A stretch of DNA of 64,000 bases from positions 62,001-126,000 of the forward strand of contig NZ_JANJZT010000003.1 of NCBI RefSeq assembly GCF_024622975.1. Direction: 5' to 3'. Positions within the stretch are counted from its first letter, which is position 1. Each line of letters opens with the position of its first letter. The translations under genes were made by a program, and so were the position numbers. Shown here piece by piece: positions 1 to 7,900 of the stretch. The notes beneath the pieces are model-generated. The model worked only from the letters and a program-made list of their open reading frames with translations, did no database searches and was not told the DNA's origin. The stretch is from Blautia caecimuris. GTDB lineage: Bacteria; Bacillota; Clostridia; Lachnospirales; Lachnospiraceae.

Positions 1-78
1 CAGACATTCAAGGAGAGCTGCAAATTCTTTGCCTGGGTGGTATGTCGGAATGATCACATCAATTTTTTCATTTTTCAT
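1..78 (-). CDS. Glycosyltransferase family 2, N-terminal fragment
   Basis: Partial gene running off the left edge; only the first 26 residues are inside. They read MKNEKIDVIIPTYHPGK and on to LLECL, the first beta strand and loop of a GT-A family 2 glycosyltransferase, where the nucleotide-sugar binding site begins. The start is the ATG at 76-78, behind a modest purine-rich stretch. It lies downstream of the LCP gene and its terminator, so it probably belongs to the same wall-polysaccharide locus. The family is clear from the N-terminal motif, but donor and acceptor cannot be judged. Confidence 0.75.
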   Translation of the reverse strand, partial: MKNEKIDVIIPTYHPGKEFAALLECL

Positions 79-118
79 GTTTTTCTCTCTTTCTGGTTTT
101 CCTTTGTCCCAAACTGGC

Positions 119-152
119 AAAAAGGGAATTTCTTTTTAAGAAATTCCCTTTT
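119..152 (-). terminator. Intrinsic terminator after the LCP gene
   Basis: A nearly perfect inverted repeat: AAAAGGGAATTTCTT pairs with AAGAAATTCCCTTTT around a 3-base centre, and a T run follows on the minus strand. It sits between the LCP stop (166) and the next gene start (78). The A and T runs flank both sides, so it could work in both directions. Confidence 0.8.
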
Positions 153-165
153 CTTATAACTTTGA

Positions 166-1725
166 TTACATAACTTCTTCTCCGGTTCCCTCATCTACGA
201 AACCGTCTCCACCGCCGGCATCTCCGCCGCCCATGTCGCCGCCGCCAACATCACCACCGCCAGCGTCTCCGCCTCCGATGTCTCCACCGCCAACGTCTCC
301 GCCACCGGCATCTCCACCGCCAACGTCTCCGCCGCCGATATCTCCACCGCCAGCATCACCGCCACCGATATCTCCACCGCCAACGTCTCCGCCACCGGTA
401 TCTCCACCGCCAACATCACCGCTTCCGGTATCTCCACTGCCAGTATCTCCACCACCGGTATCTCCGGTTCCCGGATCTACCCAGTCGCTGCTTCCGTCAT
501 CTCCGGTTCCCGGATCTACCCAATCTGTACTGTTGTCAACCCATCCAGAACCATCGTTTTCAAAGATAATACTGTCGTTTGCTGTATTCTCATCCTCAGC
601 AGTAATCTTCTGTGTATCCTCCAGTTCACCCAGTCCGCTGACGATCTCAGCAATCTTGGCACTGATCTCCTGAACTGTGCTGGACGGTGTATATGCTTCG
701 TCTCCATAAAGGAATTTGTGAAGAGCAATTACATTGGATACAAGGTCTGCCTCTGAGGTACCTTCTTTTGTAGGAACGATTACGCTTCCCTTTACATTGG
801 AAAACTTAATGCTTGACGGGAAACCGGTTGTCTCATTCAGGCTGTAGCCGATCACTGTAGGCAGAAGCTGAAGGATTTCTGTTTTATCCATGGATGTGGA
901 TACCATTGGGAACACAGCATCCATTACCTTAAAGATCGTAGGAAGTCCTGCCTTTTTTGCTTTCTGAACGATCAGCTGGATAACCTTACGCTGTCTCTCT
1001 GTACGTCCCATATCAAGACTTGCCGTATAACGGATACGACAGTAGGAGGTTACCTGCACACCGTTCAGATGAAAACGGTAATCAATCTTTTCAATGTCCT
1101 CAGGTCTTTCCGGAAGTTCGATCGGTTCATACGGCTTACCGGTTTCTTTTGAAGTCTCTTCGCAATAACTGTTCATGTGCACGATCTCTGCGTAGGACAT
1201 ATCGATGTCAAGACCGTCCAGTGCATCAACAATCTCTGTGAGAGCTGAAAAATTCACAGTAGCATAATCTGTAATATTCAGATCCATGTTTCTGTTCAGC
1301 ATATTAACTGCTGCTTCCGGACTTTTCGCATAGGCCGCGTTTGCCTTGGAATAAGTATCATCATAAACATTAAGAAGTGTATCTCTGTATACAGATGCAA
1401 GCTTTACATCCTTTGTATCATTATTTACACTTGCAATGATCATGGTATCACTGTTCATGCCGCCGGTAGCGCTTTTATCTCTGTGGTCAATACCAAACAG
1501 CGCATAGGTGGTATATCCTGTCAGTTTTGATTCTTCCGCATTGATAGAATCCTGTACTTCCTGGTTTACCTCTATGGGCTGCGCGTTTTCTGTCTTGGGC
1601 TTTTCAAGCTTGTCCAGTCTGGAGTTGAGCTGTCCGTAAACATACAGACCTCCGATAAACAGAAGGAGTACAATGATCTCAACTGCAAACAGTATCTTTT
1701 TTGTCTTTGACCTTGGTTTTGCCAT
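166..1725 (-). CDS. LytR-CpsA-Psr (LCP) family ligase with GGGDx-repeat tail
   Basis: 519-residue membrane-anchored LCP protein. This family transfers undecaprenyl-linked glycopolymers (teichoic acid, capsule, rhamnan) onto peptidoglycan at the outer membrane face. A short cytoplasmic N-terminus and one transmembrane helix (about residues 11-31) precede the LCP domain. Family hallmarks are visible: [23 protein letters not shown] and the arginine-rich [19 protein letters not shown] repeat and about 17 GGGDx pentapeptides follow, with the last residues [12 protein letters not shown]. The ATG at 1723-1725 is chosen because GGGG/AAAG lies just upstream; an in-frame ATG at 1755 would overlap the upstream gene. 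It follows the sugar-phosphate transferase, so initiation and wall attachment are encoded side by side. Confidence 0.92.
   Translation of the reverse strand: MAKPRSKTKKILFAVEIIVLLLFIGGLYVYGQLNSRLDKLEKPKTENAQPIEVNQEVQDSINAEESKLTGYTTYALFGIDHRDKSATGGMNSDTMIIASVNNDTKDVKLASVYRDTLLNVYDDTYSKANAAYAKSPEAAVNMLNRNMDLNITDYATVNFSALTEIVDALDGLDIDMSYAEIVHMNSYCEETSKETGKPYEPIELPERPEDIEKIDYRFHLNGVQVTSYCRIRYTASLDMGRTERQRKVIQLIVQKAKKAGLPTIFKVMDAVFPMVSTSMDKTEILQLLPTVIGYSLNETTGFPSSIKFSNVKGSVIVPTKEGTSEADLVSNVIALHKFLYGDEAYTPSSTVQEISAKIAEIVSGLGELEDTQKITAEDENTANDSIIFENDGSGWVDNSTDWVDPGTGDDGSSDWVDPGTGDTGGGDTGSGDTGSGDVGGGDTGGGDVGGGDIGGGDAGGGDIGGGDVGGGDAGGGDVGGGDIGGGDAGGGDVGGGDMGGGDAGGGDGFVDEGTGEEVM
205..456. repeat. 15-bp tandem repeat encoding GGGD(V/I/A/T/M)
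   Basis: About 16.8 copies of a 15-bp unit inside the 3' end of the LCP gene, coding for glycine-rich acidic pentapeptides. Copies differ mainly in the fifth codon. The in-frame unit suggests slippage can change tail length without frameshift. Confidence 0.9.
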
Positions 1726-1744
1726 CTTCTTTCCCCTTATCTTT

Positions 1745-3148
1745 TTAATATGCATTTTTATTAATGAAACCTTTAAAAATTGTCAGGAACAAAATCTTAA
1801 TATCAAAACCAATGCTCCAGTTTTCAATATAATAAAGGTCACAATCAATACGTTTCCTGATGGATGTATCTCCCCGGTATCCATTTACCTGAGCCCATCC
1901 TGTCAGGCCGGGACGAACCTGATGTTTTACCATATATCTTGGAATTTCTTCTCTGAATTTCTCTACAAAGAAGGGGCGCTCCGGTCTTGGTCCCACCAGG
2001 CTCATATCCCCTTTCAGAATATTAAAGAGCTGAGGAAGCTCGTCAATACTTGTTCTGCGCATAAACTTTCCGATTCCCGTTACACGGGGATCATTTTTGA
2101 CTGTCCATGCTTTCTTTTCTTCTGCCTCCGGCTGGATCTCCATGGAACGGAACTTATACATCCAGAAAGTTTTGTTATGAAGCCCTACCCGTTCCTGTTT
2201 GTAGATCAGTGGCCCCGGTGAAGTTGCTTTTATCAGTATACACATCAGCGCCATTACCGGAGAAGATACAATGATCGCTGCAATGGAGCCAAAGATATCC
2301 ATTACCCGCTTCACCATAGCATTAAAGGTATTACTCAGCGGCACATACCGGATATTGATCACCGGGAGTCCCAAAATATCTTCTGTATATGGCTTTGTGG
2401 GAATAATCTTATTGTAATCCGGAATAAATTTTGTATGCACGCCTGACTTCTCACACATGGCAACAATTTCTTCCAGACGGTAATATTCGCTTAGCCCAAG
2501 AGTGATGGCAATCTCATCAAGCCTGTTGGCAGGAAGTATCACTGTCAGATTGGCAATTCTGCCGATCACCTTGATCCCCTTATACATAGTGCCTGCGGGA
2601 ACATTGTCATCCAGAATTCCTCTGACAATATATCCCCATTGAGGATTTGCCTCAATCCTGTCAATATATTCCTCCGCTGCACGGCTGTAGCCCACCAGTA
2701 TGATCTGCTTCTGATTCAGACCTTTTTTTCGCATGTCTCTAAGGACAGCAAAGATGAGCATACGGACGCCCCATTCCAGCAGAATGTTGACCACACAGAA
2801 AATATATACTGTCAGTCGGGAAAAATCACTCTCTTTCAGCATATATAAAAGGAATACAAAAGCCAGCATTCCCAACACATTTGCCTTGATGATATTGGCA
2901 AGCATAAGCCTGCGCCCCTGCATATGAAGAGGCTCATAAAGAGTAAATGCCTGATATAACAGCAGATAGCCCGGTATAATGAAAATCAGAGGCAACATGT
3001 ACTGTTCAAAGCTCAGACCTTTTTCTGCCGAATAGGCAAAAGGTCCCATAAAGCGCAAAAACCATGCGCTTACATAGGAAACTGCCAGTACAATTACATC
3101 TATCAGCATCTGAAGGCGGCTGAAATTCTTCTGATTATCCTGAATCAA
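1745..3148 (-). CDS. Polyprenyl-phosphate sugar-1-phosphate transferase (WbaP/EpsE-like initiating enzyme)
   Basis: About 467 residues. Such enzymes transfer a hexose-1-phosphate from UDP-sugar to undecaprenyl phosphate, the first committed step of repeat-unit assembly. The N-terminal part has four to five hydrophobic helices, then a nucleotide-binding-like middle (QKQIILVGYSRAAEEYI), another helix, and the C-terminal bacterial sugar-transferase domain. That domain carries KFRSM, DELPQLFNILKGDMSLVGPRPE and RPGLTGWAQVNGYRG. The reading frame is open to a TTG at 3163. I prefer the TTG at 3146-3148, which has GAGGTG seven bases upstream, because the likely transcript begins near 3168. The 3' end lies 19 bp from the LCP start, so the two are probably cotranscribed. 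Sugar specificity is not readable. Confidence 0.92.
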   Translation of the reverse strand: MIQDNQKNFSRLQMLIDVIVLAVSYVSAWFLRFMGPFAYSAEKGLSFEQYMLPLIFIIPGYLLLYQAFTLYEPLHMQGRRLMLANIIKANVLGMLAFVFLLYMLKESDFSRLTVYIFCVVNILLEWGVRMLIFAVLRDMRKKGLNQKQIILVGYSRAAEEYIDRIEANPQWGYIVRGILDDNVPAGTMYKGIKVIGRIANLTVILPANRLDEIAITLGLSEYYRLEEIVAMCEKSGVHTKFIPDYNKIIPTKPYTEDILGLPVINIRYVPLSNTFNAMVKRVMDIFGSIAAIIVSSPVMALMCILIKATSPGPLIYKQERVGLHNKTFWMYKFRSMEIQPEAEEKKAWTVKNDPRVTGIGKFMRRTSIDELPQLFNILKGDMSLVGPRPERPFFVEKFREEIPRYMVKHQVRPGLTGWAQVNGYRGDTSIRKRIDCDLYYIENWSIGFDIKILFLTIFKGFINKNAY

Positions 3149-3175
3149 TCTCTGACACCTCAATCCATTTCATCT

Positions 3176-3204
3176 ATATTATAATAGTTGTTCTTCAAAA
3201 TCAA
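3176..3204 (-). promoter_or_regulatory. Sigma-A-type promoter for the sugar transferase/LCP pair
   Basis: On the minus strand TTGATT and TAATAT are separated by 17 bases, about 25-55 bp upstream of the sugar-transferase start. An overlapping TATAAT exists two bases upstream. Motif reading only. Confidence 0.5.
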
Positions 3205-3258
3205 TGTTTTCTTAAGGTTTATTTTATAAAATTTCAGTGAAACTCTGTAATAAACACT

Positions 3259-4212
3259 TTACGCTGCCAGTCTCCGGAACATATTGATCCACAGCTCCAC
3301 CTGGATCTTTGCGTAATGAGGCAGATTTTTCATAGAAAATTTTACTTTTTTCCCCTGTCTGCTGATACTGAACCCGTTTTTGATGCCTGCAAGATATTCC
3401 TTTCCCATTCCTTTTACCGTAAAAAACAAAAGCTTTGTTCCAAAGCCAAGAAGCAAAAACGGAAGGTTCAGAATGATCTGAAGCAAGGGCATGTTTTTAT
3501 AGATCAGATATACATTGTTTCTGGAAGAATATCTTGTCTTAAACTGGTTGTACCGGGAACCGCTTGTGCCGCTTCCCACATGATAAACCAGCGCTTCAGG
3601 AGCATACCAGTTTTCATAGCCGTAAATTCTGGCCCTGTATCCAATATCCGTATCCTCCAGATACGCAAAATGTTCTTCATCAAAATACCCGATTTTTTCC
3701 AGTATTTTTTTTCGGTAAATAGCAGCTCCGCCGCAGGCGGCAAAAATCTGCTCTTCCTTTTCGTAGGTGTGGATATCTTTTCCTTTTCCTCTGGCAAAAG
3801 ACCACCCAAGAGCGCAGTAATAATTTCCTGCATCATCCAGCCTGTCCCTGTCATGATACTGAACCATTCTGGCTGCGCAGGAAAATGCGTTTTTGTGTCT
3901 TCGTATGGCGCTGAGCATCTGTTCCACAAAATCCTCAGCCACTTCTGTATCATTGTTAAGAAGCAGAACATAAGGGGCCTTTGCAGCACGGATTCCCTCG
4001 TTCACAGCTCTGCAGAAGCCATAATTTTCAGGAAGCTCTATGATATGGACCCAGGAATAATTTCCGGCCACAAAAGAACAACTTCCGTCTGTGGAGCCAT
4101 TGTCTACAAAAATAACCTCAAAATTTCTTGCGGTCTGCCCTTCCAGACTTCCAAGTACACTGTCCAGAAACGCAATCCCGTTATAATTCGGTATGATTAC
4201 CGATACTTCCAT
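3259..4212 (-). CDS. Glycosyltransferase family 2 (rhamnosyltransferase-like)
   Basis: 317 residues. The GT-A fold is evident from MEVSVIIPNYNG, VDNGSTDGS, the metal-binding LLNNDTEV and, further on, YLEDTDIGYRARIYGYENWYAP with VYHVGSGTSG. This resembles inverting enzymes that add rhamnose or hexose to wall polysaccharide. A hydrophobic stretch near residues 245-270 (LLQIILNLPFLLLGFGTKLLFF) suggests membrane association. The start ATG is preceded by AGGAGGAG. It lies 9 bp after the large tandem glycosyltransferase and is probably in its operon. Donor and linkage cannot be assigned from sequence alone. Confidence 0.9.
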   Translation of the reverse strand: MEVSVIIPNYNGIAFLDSVLGSLEGQTARNFEVIFVDNGSTDGSCSFVAGNYSWVHIIELPENYGFCRAVNEGIRAAKAPYVLLLNNDTEVAEDFVEQMLSAIRRHKNAFSCAARMVQYHDRDRLDDAGNYYCALGWSFARGKGKDIHTYEKEEQIFAACGGAAIYRKKILEKIGYFDEEHFAYLEDTDIGYRARIYGYENWYAPEALVYHVGSGTSGSRYNQFKTRYSSRNNVYLIYKNMPLLQIILNLPFLLLGFGTKLLFFTVKGMGKEYLAGIKNGFSISRQGKKVKFSMKNLPHYAKIQVELWINMFRRLAA

Positions 4213-4221
4213 AACTCCTCC

Positions 4222-6081
4222 TTATTGCTTCTTCGTCATTCCCGGAAGAGGGCGAAGAGAATAATTCCATTTTGTAAGAGAAAGATTCTTATTATAATAA
4301 GGGTCTCCCTTTTTCAGAATATCAAGCCACTGACACCGCATATACTCAATTTCCTCCTGGAAACGGCGCACCTTCTCTTTGTTATCCTCTGCTCCCCGTG
4401 TTTTTGATTCCATATGATAAAGCTGTACATATGGATCATAGACGATCAGCTTATGATTCTTTCGAACCTTCAGACACAGATCTACATCATTAAATGCTAC
4501 AGACAGCTTTTCGGTAAATCCACCTGCCTCCTCAAAGGCTGTCCGCTTCATCATCATACAGGCTGCTGTCACCGCGCTCATATCCTGAAGGATCGACGCC
4601 TTATGAAGATATCCGGTTCTGTTTGCCGGCATATCCACAAACATGTGGCCTGCAATTCCTCCAAGTCCGATCACACAGCCTGCATGCTGAATGGTATTGT
4701 CCGGATAGATCAGCTTGACGCCTGCCGCTCCCACTTCAGGGCGCTGGCAGACACCCAGAAGTTCTTTGATCCATCCAGGTGTGATCACAGTGACGTCATT
4801 ATTCAGAAACAGCAGATATTCTCCATTTGCATGACGGACTCCGTAGTTATTAATGGCAGAATAATTAAATTCTTTTTTCCATCTGAGAAGCCGGATGCGG
4901 GGATCCTGCGACAATTCCTTATAATACTGAAAAATCTCATCTGTGGTACTGTTGTTTTCCACAATAATGATCTCGTAATTGGGATACTCTGTTTTTTCTC
5001 TGATGGAGTCAATACATGCCTTCAGTGTTTCTTTTTCATCCTTATTTGGAATAATAACAGAAACAAGCGGCTGGCCCTGCACCGGATATTTTACCCGGAA
5101 AAATCCCAGATCCGGCGTATGGCTTACGATCCCTTCTGTTCCTGTCCGCTTCAGATGGGCTTCTATCGCCCGCTTTCCCGCGTCAAAAGCGTACATTTTG
5201 CTGGCAGGATTGTCTGCGGTGGATGCCTTATGAGTACGCCAGTGATAAAGGATTTCCGGAATATGTCCTACCTTTTCCGCAGTTTCGATACAGCGGAAGA
5301 TAAAATCATGATCCTGGGCTCCGTCAAATTCCTGACAGAATCCTCCAACCTTTTGTACAATGGAACGTCTTACCACAAAAAAATGGCAGATATAGTTGTT
5401 TGATCTCAGAAGATCCAGATTAAAATCCGGTTTCAGATGCGGCTGAAAATGCTCGTCAAGCTCAGTTGTCACCTTATCTTCATCTGTATACACCGCGTCA
5501 AGATTTCTGTCCTCATCCAGCGCACGGACAATTTCATAAAGGGCATTGGGCGCAAGCAGATCGTCATGATCCAGAAGTCCCACAAATTCTCCCTGAGCCA
5601 TCTCAAGAGCCGCATTGGTATTTCCTGCGATCCCTTTATTTTCTGTAAGCTCACTGACCCGGATACGGCTGTCTTTTTTTGTGTACTCTTCCAGCACCTT
5701 TTTCATTGCACTGTCCTCAGGACTTCCATTTGCAATACAAAGCTCCCAGTTTCCATAGGTCTGAGCAAGAAGAGAGTCTATCATCTGAGCCAGAAATTTT
5801 TCCGGTGTCCGGTATGCAGGTACTGCCACACTGATCAGAGGACTGTACTCAAAATGGTGGTGTCTCTGTTTCTCAAGCGCTGCTTCATCAGGCACATAAG
5901 CCTCATACCACGGTCCGTAAGGAACTTCCTCCGGCTCAAATCTTTCGTGAAGCCTTATCCAGAACTCCTTTGGTCCGTAATGCTTCAGATAGCGGAATCC
6001 CTTTTGTATGGTGTAGGGACTGAGTTTTTTTAGCATCCGTCCCCACTGGATCCTGCCGGCTGAACCTTTTTCTTTATTCAT
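4222..6081 (-). CDS. Bifunctional tandem GT2 glycosyltransferase
   Basis: 619 residues with two consecutive GT-A domains. The first (about residues 80-320) has PLISVAVPAYRTPEKF, the catalytic-type LLDHDDLL, YTDEDK and FDGAQDHDFIFRC. The second (about 340-600) has PLVSVIIPNKDE, VENNSTTDE, LFLNNDV, GCVIGLGGIAGHMF and AFNDVDLCLKVR. Two active sites suggest that it adds two sugars or alternating linkages. It lacks the N-terminal beta-sandwich-like extension found in its two paralogues at 13784-16228 and 16247-18664, starting with only a short basic segment. It is the first gene of a minus-strand unit with its own promoter, separated from the main locus by plus-strand genes. Confidence 0.92.
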   Translation of the reverse strand: MNKEKGSAGRIQWGRMLKKLSPYTIQKGFRYLKHYGPKEFWIRLHERFEPEEVPYGPWYEAYVPDEAALEKQRHHHFEYSPLISVAVPAYRTPEKFLAQMIDSLLAQTYGNWELCIANGSPEDSAMKKVLEEYTKKDSRIRVSELTENKGIAGNTNAALEMAQGEFVGLLDHDDLLAPNALYEIVRALDEDRNLDAVYTDEDKVTTELDEHFQPHLKPDFNLDLLRSNNYICHFFVVRRSIVQKVGGFCQEFDGAQDHDFIFRCIETAEKVGHIPEILYHWRTHKASTADNPASKMYAFDAGKRAIEAHLKRTGTEGIVSHTPDLGFFRVKYPVQGQPLVSVIIPNKDEKETLKACIDSIREKTEYPNYEIIIVENNSTTDEIFQYYKELSQDPRIRLLRWKKEFNYSAINNYGVRHANGEYLLFLNNDVTVITPGWIKELLGVCQRPEVGAAGVKLIYPDNTIQHAGCVIGLGGIAGHMFVDMPANRTGYLHKASILQDMSAVTAACMMMKRTAFEEAGGFTEKLSVAFNDVDLCLKVRKNHKLIVYDPYVQLYHMESKTRGAEDNKEKVRRFQEEIEYMRCQWLDILKKGDPYYNKNLSLTKWNYSLRPLPGMTKKQ

Positions 6082-6135
6082 ATAAAACCTCGGTTTATTG
6101 TCATTTTACATTCTTTTTTCATAGAATCCGGGTTT

Positions 6136-6164
6136 ATTTTATCATCCCGTCCCGTGTTTTGCAA
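6136..6164 (-). promoter_or_regulatory. Sigma-A-type promoter for the tandem glycosyltransferase
   Basis: Minus strand TTGCAA, 17-base spacer, TAAAAT, about 55 bp upstream of the start at 6081. It faces away from the plus-strand promoter at 6205-6233, so the intergenic region is divergent. Confidence 0.6.
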
Positions 6165-6204
6165 GGCTGAACGTGTGTATCAGTATTCCGGGCTCACAAA
6201 AGTG

Positions 6205-6233
6205 TTGAATTACATAAAAAAATGGGATATGAT
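6205..6233 (+). promoter_or_regulatory. Sigma-A-type promoter for the D,D-carboxypeptidase paralogue
   Basis: TTGAAT, 17-base spacer, TATGAT on the plus strand, about 100 bp before the ATG at 6330. Confidence 0.6.
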
Positions 6234-6329
6234 AGATTTTGTAACAGTTTCCGCCACATACAGGATTATTCGTCCTAGTATTGCGGCACACTACCTTTAT
6301 TTACCGAACCTTTTACAGGAGTATACTTT

Positions 6330-7565
6330 ATGAAAATAAAAAAATTATGCGCCGGGCTTTTTGCCCTGGGAATGGCTTTTTCCCTGATGCTTCCAACACC
6401 GGTAAGAGCCGCCGAGGCAGCTTCCGGAATTACCACCAACGCTGTTCCGGGCTGGCCCCAGGGAGCTGATATCACTTCCACAGCCGCAGTTGTTATGGAA
6501 GAATCCACCAATACCATTGTCTACGCAAAAAATATGGATCAGCAGCTTTTTCCCGGAAGTACGGTAAAGATCATGACAACTCTTCTGGCACTGGAAAACA
6601 GCCAGCTTACCGACCAGGTTACCATGACTGCTACCGGCGTTTCCGGCGTTACTGACGGCGGAGCCAATATTTCCGCCAATCTTGATGAAGTTTTTACCAT
6701 GGAGCAGTGTCTGTACGCTATTATGCTGGTATCTGCCAATGACATTGCCCTGCAGGTTGCCGAACATCTTGGAGGCTCTGTGGAAGGCTTTGTACAGATG
6801 ATGAATCAGAGGGCTGCCGAGCTTGGATGCACCAACACAGTGTTTACCAATCCTACCGGTCTTTCTGATGAAAACCAGCACACCACTGCTCATGACATGG
6901 CTCTTATTATGCAGGCCGCCATGGAAAATGAAACTTTCCGTACCATTGCAGGAGCCCTTTCCTATACTATCTCTCCTACCAACATATCAGGAGGCGAGCG
7001 GGTACTGACAAATAATTTCTCCATGATGAGCGCTGCCAATGCCGCTTATTATCAGAACTGTCTTGGAGGACGTGAAGGATATACGGACGCTTCCGGCAGC
7101 ACCCTTGTATGCGGAGCAGAAAAAAACGGAGTAACCCTGATCGCAGTTGTGCTTCAGGGCGCATCCGGCACCACAGCCGCCGAAGCCGGAAGCCTTTTAA
7201 ATTATGGCTTTGACAACTTCCAGATGCTCTCTCTTGGCGATACAGACTTTAACATGCTTTCCGGCGGAAATGTTTATGTTCCTGTGGGAACCGCTGCCGA
7301 CTCTCTTACCACAAAAGACGGCACACCGGAAAATGGTCAGTACACCCGTCAGTATTACTTTGGAAACGCTCCGGTAGGAACCTCGGTAATGGCTGCCGTA
7401 CAGGAACAGGATACCGCTCTTACAGATGCCGGAGAGAAAAATATAGAAGCTGCCAGAAACTACTCCGAAAAGCATACGGCTGTTCCTTACTATGTGATCG
7501 CCGGTGCTGGCATTCTGCTTCTTGGTTTTCTGATCTACAGAATTATAAAAACAGCAAAATCCTGA
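6330..7565 (+). CDS. D-alanyl-D-alanine carboxypeptidase (PBP5/DacF-type) paralogue lacking the KTG box
   Basis: 411 residues, exported: signal peptide to about residue 27 (LPTPVRAAEA), peptidase S11 domain, and a C-terminal transmembrane helix near residues 390-405 with a basic tail. Normal family members remove the terminal D-Ala from peptidoglycan stem peptides. The serine-lysine pair S77-T-V-K80 and the S135-A-N137 motif are present, but the third box, normally KTG, reads R248-E-G in CLGGREGYTDASG. The paralogue at 24455-25732 has intact GGKTGNT at this point and shares the GWPxGxD opening. ATG 6330 follows an AGGAG site. Whether it still hydrolyses substrate is uncertain; it may bind without turnover or have a regulatory role. 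Confidence 0.88.
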   Translation: MKIKKLCAGLFALGMAFSLMLPTPVRAAEAASGITTNAVPGWPQGADITSTAAVVMEESTNTIVYAKNMDQQLFPGSTVKIMTTLLALENSQLTDQVTMTATGVSGVTDGGANISANLDEVFTMEQCLYAIMLVSANDIALQVAEHLGGSVEGFVQMMNQRAAELGCTNTVFTNPTGLSDENQHTTAHDMALIMQAAMENETFRTIAGALSYTISPTNISGGERVLTNNFSMMSAANAAYYQNCLGGREGYTDASGSTLVCGAEKNGVTLIAVVLQGASGTTAAEAGSLLNYGFDNFQMLSLGDTDFNMLSGGNVYVPVGTAADSLTTKDGTPENGQYTRQYYFGNAPVGTSVMAAVQEQDTALTDAGEKNIEAARNYSEKHTAVPYYVIAGAGILLLGFLIYRIIKTAKS

Positions 7566-7674
7566 CAGATGGCAGGGCGCCTCAGCTACTGTTTTCAGTA
7601 ACCGGAAAATGGATTCCCGATCACCCCGGGCGGCGGCTTTTCACTCTGTATGTTTTAGAATTACAAAAAATTTC

Positions 7675-7703
7675 TTGAAAAATACTTTTCCATACGGTAC
7701 AAT
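7675..7703 (+). promoter_or_regulatory. Sigma-A-type promoter ahead of the riboswitch
   Basis: TTGAAA, 17-base spacer, TACAAT. The expected transcription start, about 7710, is just before the structured leader. Confidence 0.7.
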
Positions 7704-7710
7704 ACTCTTG

Positions 7711-7795
7711 ATATAGGGGAGTAGTCAGCACTGTATGGTGCGATTAAGTCAACACCTTGAGCCTCCGGCTCTGGCTTAATCTATACCTTATGCTT
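7711..7795 (+). ncRNA. yybP-ykoY-like (Mn2+) riboswitch aptamer, putative
   Basis: The leader carries GGGGAGTAG near its 5' end and GTCAACA further on, both hallmarks of yybP-ykoY manganese riboswitches. The fold I can draw by eye has a closing stem (ATAGG with CCTTAT, imperfect), a hairpin GCAC-TGTATG-GTGC, and a long arm GATTAAG/CTTAATC. Inside the arm an internal loop with TCAACACC is capped by GAGCC-TCC-GGCTC. This is a multi-helix junction with two conserved loops, as in the family. The stretch TATACC at the end can alternatively pair with GGTATA at 7798-7803, a possible expression-platform switch. No covariance model could be run, so the class is a pattern-based call. Confidence 0.6.
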
Positions 7796-7808
7796 TTGGT
7801 ATACGACA

Positions 7809-7848
7809 AGACCTGTGTTCCGCTTTCAGGGGAGCACAGGTCTTTTTT
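7809..7848 (+). terminator. Leader terminator of the riboswitch
   Basis: AGACCTGTG pairs with CACAGGTCT around a GC-containing loop and is followed by TTTTTT. It ends about 50 bp before the decarboxylase start and after the putative aptamer, as expected for transcriptional attenuation. Confidence 0.85.
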
Positions 7849-7900
7849 ACTGAAAATATTCAGGCAGACTTTCCCGTGAAAAAAATCAGGAGGAACCAGT

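Noticed and set aside
205-456. Regularly spaced repeats resembling a CRISPR array
   Set aside because: The 15-bp unit is contiguous, in frame with the LCP gene and has no unique spacers; it is a coding tandem repeat.
233-673. Proline/serine-rich plus-strand frame (SPPP repeats)
   Set aside because: It is the reverse complement of the GGGDx repeat of the LCP gene; it has no ribosome site and no independent support.
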